Shown here piece after piece: positions 59,301 to 64,000 of a stretch of DNA of 64,000 nucleotides; position 1 is the first letter of the stretch; every line of letters begins with the position of its first letter. Position numbers and translations under genes: made by a program. Origin of the DNA: Anisus vortex (lineage: Eukaryota > Mollusca > Gastropoda > Planorbidae); contig OX421507.1 in NCBI GenBank assembly GCA_949126835.1, positions 10,782,900 through 10,846,899 of the forward strand, written 5' to 3'. The notes under the pieces are model-generated. The model was not told where the DNA came from. It ran no database searches and saw only the letters and a program-made list of their open reading frames with translations.

Positions 59301-62300
59301 AATGTGGGGACCATTTTTGGTATAGGCCTACCTGTACTATATGCAGTATTGCACTATACAAGATGTGGATTGTGGTAGCCTACCTTTCTGCTTCGGAAAA
59401 TTTCTATATAGAAGGAACGTCTGTAAAACGTACAAGTCAAAATTCCCCTTCACACCTTAAATTATAAATTTAAATTATAAGAAATGATATCTAGAAGAAA
59501 TGTCTAACCTTTTACCAAAAACTTTCTACAAGGGTATAGTCTAGATCTTAAAGAGTCGCTAAGTAGAACTAGATTGTTTGTTATTTTTATCGTATAAAAT
59601 GTTTGTTCTAATTTGTTTGAATTGTATTACTCGCTTATGTTGATCAGTGAAGGAGAAGTAAAATGGCAGCTAGGTAACTTACACTATCTTACTAAAGACC
59701 AACGCTGCCTCTCTTTGCCCTGATAAATTTATTAAGGAGGCAATAGGCCTATCTATTATTTATATAGACCAGTGCTTGGGCCCACCTACTTACTACTACT
59801 GCGACTTTTTGAATAATTTAATTTTTTAGCTACGCGACCAAAATCAAGCCACAAAAAAAAGTGTTATTTTTTTCAGTAACACCACCAGCATCCCCCTTCC
59901 TTTCTTGACGGCTTACCGACCCCACCCTGTTTATGCATGCAAATGATTACAATATTGGACAATTAAACAACCAGCAACAAGGTCGCTGGTGTTATTGTGT
60001 GGATGCACGTGTTTACATCCTTAATTTCACATTTTAATGAAGACCGATACAGTGTAAACATATCAACTTGTAAATTATGGTTGAACTGGTTTATGACTTT
60101 ATTGTTGTTGTTGTTGATTTTATAACTTCTCACTGAAAGTTATAGACTTAAGGAAAAAAAAAAAGCTAAATGTGTGTGTTTGTGTGGAGGAGGGGGGGGG
60201 AAGGGAGGTAAACAAATTCTGGTTTGTTCAGGCAACCCAATCTATGCTCGAATTCCGCTCGGAAAGAAATAGTACTTATATGCATTTTTTCTCGCATAAG
60301 GGATAAGGAAAGTGTTTTTGTATTTATGTTTAACTGAGCATTGTAACAGGCTGTTATTGGGTTGTATTTATATATTATAGTTTAATGCCTTATGTATTAT
60401 TACTACTTTACTCTTTGCCCTTCTGTCCTCTAGTGTTTCTAGGTTTAGTGATTTGACTAATGGTGTTACTCTATTATAGGCATTATAGGCAATGTATAGG
60501 CGCTACCATGGTAGTGGCTCACGGAGCAGACGTATTCCTTTTAAAAATTCAGAGCAGTTTACGATAATCCACAGTTTGGGAAACGCTGGGTCTTAGGTAA
60601 TTAATAAGCTTTTCGTGACTTAAAAATGTTTTTATGCAGCAGATCGCGCCATAAAGAGGAAAATGATGGGGTCATTAATCCATTTTCGTGGCCGAGGCTT
60701 CCTGATTAAAAAAAAAAAAGTGGCGGGAAACACAGTCGTGTGGGTGATGGATAATATTAATAACAGCCTGGCTATCGCTCAGGTTTCTTACCTATCTACA
60801 TGGATTTCAAGTCGGTCTCAGAGCTTAAATAAATTAACTTAGCCCATAGTTGCTTCTAAAATTGCAAATATCGCGTCACCGAATGGAGGGATTTTTAACT
60901 TAAAAGCCCATAACGCATTTTGTCATGAGAGCGCGTTCGGTTTGCGTAGCGAGGGTTCTGGGTTTGAATCCTTTCTTCCCGGGTCTGGTCAGTAGTTGGT
61001 ATAGGATAAGTTAATGAGGCTGGGCATTGTGATGGCCACACATCCCCTTCGATACCGTGGCCACAAAAAAACTCGTGAACTCTGTTTCACTGGTCCTAGA
61101 TCTATGCCACTTGGCAAAAGGTTATTGATAACAATGTCAGATTAATTTTCTTTTTTTATAGAAAACCGAAAACACATTTGGAAAACAGATCAGTTTTAAA
61201 AAATGAAAAATGTATTTTGACACTATATGTGACTATAATGTGACACTGTCTCTTGGGCATTGACGTGTAGGCCAATTTCGAAATTGATGATTATTTTATT
61301 AATAGCTTAGTTCCAGAACGTTTAAAAGATTCATAAATATAAATGACTATTCATATTGTCAACTATTGCACGCTTGTATCGTGCCATATGATTTTTTAAA
61401 ACACACGCCATTATTCCTTTGTAAGGTGCCGAGACTATCAGGAAATGTAAAACTTGGAGAATGAGCGAGATAGAGAGAAGAGAGAGAGAATGAGAGAGAG
61501 AGAGAGAGATAAAGAGGGTCTGGATAAGATGAAAGAGAAGAACAAAACTCCAGTTGTCAATTTGATTCTGAAAATTGACAACTAACTCTAAAATTTACAT
61601 AATCTCTTGCATTTGCATATTCAACATTTAAAATAAAATTCAGAAGATACACAATGATGTATTAATTCATCTTGTTGCTGTTTAGAATTTCGTGTCTTCT
61701 TATGCTCTGTTAAAGAAAACACAAGTGCCTATTCTGTTTTTACCTAGTCTACAACTGCACGTCACGAAAAAGACATAAATACCTAGACACGTCACATGAC
61801 ATTTAGGACTACACATTAAAAAAACAAAACAACTAACAATTATAAACTCCAGCATAGTTTTTTTCCGGATGATTCATTTAAACCCAAGAGAATGTGATAA
61901 GTCGGGTTCCAAAACAAATTGGTATGTTGAGCCCCTGTGACTTTAAATTTTGTTAGATTTTGGTGACAATTTATAAAACAAGGTTTTTGAACCCACCATT
62001 AGCTCATCTATGGCCTTGCTAGAATATATTAACGTGTTCTTAATGGGTCGAACTCTAGACTTATTCACACATTATATATACCGAGAACATGGGTAGGCCC
62101 AGTCTATATCAATATTGGAACAATCAAAGCAACAGCTGATTGATAAAAATAATGGATTAGGCCTAGAAACAAAAGTCTTGACGCAAAAAGCGCCCGCCGT
62201 TGTTATAATATGCTTTCACTTATCTATATCAATTTTATTCCCTAAACACTGCCCCTGAGTGAATACATTTCAAGTGACTTAACTTCCTTTTCATCGTATA

Positions 62301-63134
62301 GATGTGTAACAGTTGTCATTATAGGTTATTTATTCTTATAACTCGCTTATATGGATACGTGGATTGTGTATAAAGTGAACAAAATGGTAGCTTTTCTGTG
62401 TGGCTATTTAGCTTACATCAAAATGTGCATACACATTTTTTTAGGAGTTTCAAAACGTTATTTTTTATAGATCAGTGACTTTTCACTCTCTCACTTATCC
62501 ATTTAAACGAGTTATAGGAAAGCTACACCTATAATTACATCAAATATATACGATGAAAAGTGATAATTTTATAGATAGTGGACTATTGTCACCATTGTTC
62601 AAACCCACCGTGGCTACGCTTCTGAGAATTATCCTAATCAGAATAAAAACATACAATAATATAAAGTGTAGAGCTTATCTTATCTTATACATTACATAAG
62701 CTCCTTCTATAAAGAAGATTATTGCATCCTACGCTCATCCGTGGTCCGAGTCTAATCTTGCATCTTTATTAATGTTTTAAATGATGTTAAATTACTGGTT
62801 TTCCTGGTTTGTTTAGGGAACCATTCCTACCCGAATGCCATTTCGGGAAGAAAGAGTACTTACATGCATTTGCTTACATCAAAACTAAACATTGTGCTCA
62901 AGTGTCATAGTGTTTTTAATACTCACCAGTTAAAGTGCTATTTTGCCTATACGCCCACGGGACGCCCTCTGTTTTTGTATCAATGTCCAGGCGATAGAGC
63001 GGGAACCTTGTCTTCATGTCCAGTGGAGGTGCACCGCAGAACTCATGGTATTTGAATCCGCTGGTGTAGTGGCTGAAAGCGCACGCCGTGGCCAAGACAA
63101 CGATGCAGCGATACCAACACGAGTCTCTTGTCAT
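52273..63134 (-). CDS. Secreted protein of unknown family, 5' part, four exons, 3' end not found
   Basis: Minus-strand exons 63134-62927, 55871-55741, 52897-52728 and 52412-52273, joined with GT-AG sites in consistent phase to 216 residues, open at the end after DYIDLHR. Residues 1-26 look like a signal peptide (positively charged start, then CIVVLATACAF). The mature part has FCGAPPLDMKTRFPLYRLDI, GEWKWDMKGGVIPIDCSNTV, a Trp-rich SLWWYKDGFFNVTGEWDP and VYVSPDEEDATPPLPVG, with possible N-glycosylation sites (NST, NVT). An extracellular beta-rich domain is likely. No family was recognised; a reeler- or DOMON-type domain was considered but the key motifs are absent. The exon 3 donor (GTACGT) is unusual and abuts a SINE tail. 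The next exon must lie below 52273; none could be identified. Confidence 0.72.
52665..52727 (+). mobile_element. SINE family A fragment abutting the exon 3 donor of the secreted gene
   Basis: AGAGCGCAATAATCGGTTTC, GTAGAATGCTCGTCTGTAAA, GTTATAAGATAATAAGATAA. The tail ends at about 52722. On the minus strand the exon donor GTACGT at 52727 runs straight into TTATCTTATTATCTTATAAC. Confidence 0.75.
52896..52930. repeat. (GA)n microsatellite at the exon 3 acceptor
   Basis: A GA run on the plus strand gives the CT-rich polypyrimidine tract on the minus strand directly in front of the acceptor CTCTAG of exon 3. The microsatellite thus serves as the splice tract. Confidence 0.85.
53110..53350 (-). 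mobile_element. tRNA-derived SINE, family B
   Basis: Minus-strand GGTTCTGGGTTCGAATCCTG gives a B-box-like head. It is followed by GGCTGGGCACTGTTGTTG, GGCCACACAATCCCCTAGTA, TGCCGTGGCCACAGAAACTG and AGGCCCTATGGACTAGTTTG. Confidence 0.78.
53839..53972 (+). pseudogene. Frameshifted THAP-domain relic
   Basis: One frame reads CCVTGCTKSSKGLNFISFPK, with the first two THAP cysteines and the F-FP block. A second frame continues RWIVNVRREESPLYN, the Trp-containing helix of THAP fingers. The second C2H pair is lost. It lies in intron 2 of the secreted gene and probably comes from a THAP-bearing transposase other than the one at 9006, since the sequences differ. Confidence 0.65.
54363..54818. mobile_element. 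456-bp MITE with 35-bp terminal inverted repeats
   Basis: CATAGACTATAATATACATG then GACCGCTTGCTTTAG at the left; exact reverse complement at the right. Flanked by CTAAAA on both sides (54356-54361, 54819-54824), a possible target duplication. An internal partial copy of the end, TTGACTATAATAAGATGGAC then CGCCTGCT, lies at about 54533. No coding frame. Confidence 0.85.
55351..55500. mobile_element. 150-bp near-perfect palindrome, hairpin MITE copy 2
   Basis: Same element as 26394-26542: CAATGGGCCGTATTGCTGCT to GGCCCATTG with TTAACACCCTTGCCCC in the arms. The arms differ at a few positions. Both copies are preceded by AAAATAAAYATTG. Lies in intron 1 of the secreted gene. Confidence 0.9.
57900..58760 (+). 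repeat. tRNA-like dispersed repeat, plus orientation
   Basis: Same family as 26040-27420: AGACTGTCTGTGAGGATTCC, CCCCATTGATTAATATAAAG. The head at 58025-58086 has TAGCTGAGTGGTTAGCG and GGGTTCGATTCC (an exact B-box core). Then CCATTAATATTACTT and AAAATGTTTTCAGTAAGTAA. A further partial unit follows at about 58430-58760 with GCCGGGCAATTTAG and GGGTGTTCGATTCTC. Confidence 0.75.
60900..61105 (+). mobile_element. tRNA-derived SINE, family B
   Basis: GCGTAGCGAGGGTTCTGGGT then TTGAATCC at the head, followed by GGCTGGGCATTGTGATGGCC, CACATCCCC, ATACCGTGGCCACA and TTTCACTGGTCC. Confidence 0.75.
62685..62880 (-). mobile_element. SINE family A copy next to exon 1 of the secreted gene
   Basis: On the plus strand: ATCTTATACATTACATAAGC, TCCTTCTATAAAGAAGATTA, TTGCATCCTACGCTCATCCG, GAGTCTAATCTTGCATC. 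Then, on the opposite orientation as in the copy at 30110, GTTTTCCTGGTTTGTTTAGG and CCCGAATGCC. It ends about 40 bases from the exon 1 donor. Confidence 0.72.
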
Positions 63135-64000
63135 CTTCCGCTGTTTTACTCTGCTCCGTATGCTGAGACTGTATTAGGGAGTTTTTGTTTTGGTATGCCT
63201 GGTAGATGGGTAGAAATAGTGTTAGTGATGTTTCTTTATAGTGTTATTTTTCTTCCTTAAACTAACGTTGACGGGGTGAAGGATGAAGGGCGACAAACGA
63301 CTTGTTTTTCAGAATGGAGCGGAGAAGGGTTAACAAGCCCAAAATGTTTTTCCAGTAATGTTGTCAGGTGCTCGGTTCTGAACCGGACAGTCCGGTATCT
63401 CATTATAATGTTCGGTCAGAAATTAAAATAAGTATTGGACATGTGTGGCAATATTTCCTATTTCCCCATAAGCCACCCAAGAGGTGGAAGAATTTGCAGG
63501 TGTCCGGCATTTTCTGAAAATGTACCTGGCAACCCTATTCTCAGAAGTTAAAGTATGTCTATTAAAATTAAAAATGGTTGGATAGAGGGGGGCGGCTCAA
63601 GAGGTGACGGTGGAGGAAAAAGAAGGGAGGGGAGGGGGAGACATTATATTTGCGGTCGTTTGTCATCTGGGGGGAAAAACTGAGTACATTTATTCCCTGT
63701 AGGATTTAAGAGTAGCGTATAAATCATTGTGACTTTGGTTTTAGAAAAAGACAAAAATAAAGTTGAAGCCCTAATCATATCAATCAGCGCTAACAAGCGT
63801 AGAAAAAAATTCAATCAGTTAAACATTTTTAAAACAGGGTCTTAACTAACAACACATACAAAACAAAAAGTACAAACATGCGACTGGACCGCTTTTGATA
63901 ACTTTCGGTAAGTGAACAACCACCAGTACCATTTATATAAAAAACAATCCAAGAAGAACATAAGGAAAGGGAACAATGGGAGGGGAGGGGAGGTGGGTTG
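63135..64000. other. Upstream region of the secreted gene
   Basis: Expected to hold the promoter on the minus strand; no clear TATA box or initiator could be fixed. A repeat-like block at 63360-63536 contains CAGTCCGG, GTGTCCGGCAT and CTGGCAACCCTA, words shared with the dispersed repeat at 18290/45526. GA/GGGGAGG purine runs lie at 63585-63640 and 63980-64000. Confidence 0.35.

Larger units (their letters stand above)
55905..62900 (-). other. Long intron 1 of the secreted gene (55872-62926), mostly repeats
   Basis: Includes (GA)n microsatellites at about 56320-56370 and 61465-61510 and poly-G/C runs at 58800 and 59205. Also a tRNA-like repeat cluster (57900-58760), a family B SINE (60900-61105) and family A SINE pieces (59395-59430, 60220-60290, 62685-62880). 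No additional exon was recognised. Confidence 0.45.

Overview
This is an AT-rich window of animal nuclear DNA. The genes are split by spliceosomal introns, and the spaces between them are packed with transposon remains: SINEs, 5'-truncated LINEs, hairpin MITEs, hAT and piggyBac-type ends. The gene families and the repeat style (endless variants of AGGCCTAT and CTAGATC) suggest a mollusc, most likely a gastropod snail. The organism is an inference; no species marker was seen.

Layout. (1) 1-6.2 kb holds one minus-strand gene with a 573-codon open exon. Its N-terminal 110 residues resemble MAJIN, a meiotic telomere attachment protein (moderate to low confidence). (2) 6.2-17.8 kb is read as one large two-gene DNA transposon of the ISL2EU type. 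It carries a THAP-domain/DDE transposase on the plus strand and a convergent SWIM zinc-finger/YqaJ (lambda-exonuclease-like) nuclease on the minus strand. Both genes are intact after splicing out one coding intron each, and all visible catalytic residues are present. Candidate terminal inverted repeats lie at 6185 and 17757. A piggyBac-type MITE and a partial duplication of the nuclease gene sit between the two genes. (3) 17.8-24 kb is accessory DNA: dispersed repeats, a LINE 3' end, an 0.9 kb TIR element, and a 51-bp minisatellite of about 17 units flanked by 100-bp direct repeats. (4) 24.2-25.5 kb is a five-finger C2H2 zinc-finger gene. (5) 26-29 kb is repeat-rich, with tRNA-like repeats and a near-perfect 149-bp palindrome.

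(6) 29.4-40.1 kb is an eleven-exon plus-strand gene for a brambleberry/GEX1/Kar5-family nuclear-fusion protein. All splice phases agree and give 595 residues. (7) 40-52 kb has no gene I could establish. It contains a 2-kb TIR element, two LINE remnants, a 2-kb hAT element with a clean 8-bp target duplication inside one of them, a foldback element and a 35-bp tandem array. (8) 52.3-63.1 kb is the 5' part of a minus-strand secreted-protein gene. Four phase-consistent exons (216 residues) were found; its 3' end was not. Its introns hold SINEs, a frameshifted THAP-domain relic, a 456-bp MITE and a second copy of the 150-bp palindrome.

The two genes of the ISL2EU element belong together as one mobile unit. 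The MAJIN-like and brambleberry-like genes would both act at the nuclear envelope of germ cells or zygotes, but nothing in the sequence ties them functionally. All homology statements come from reading translations against remembered family patterns. No search was run.
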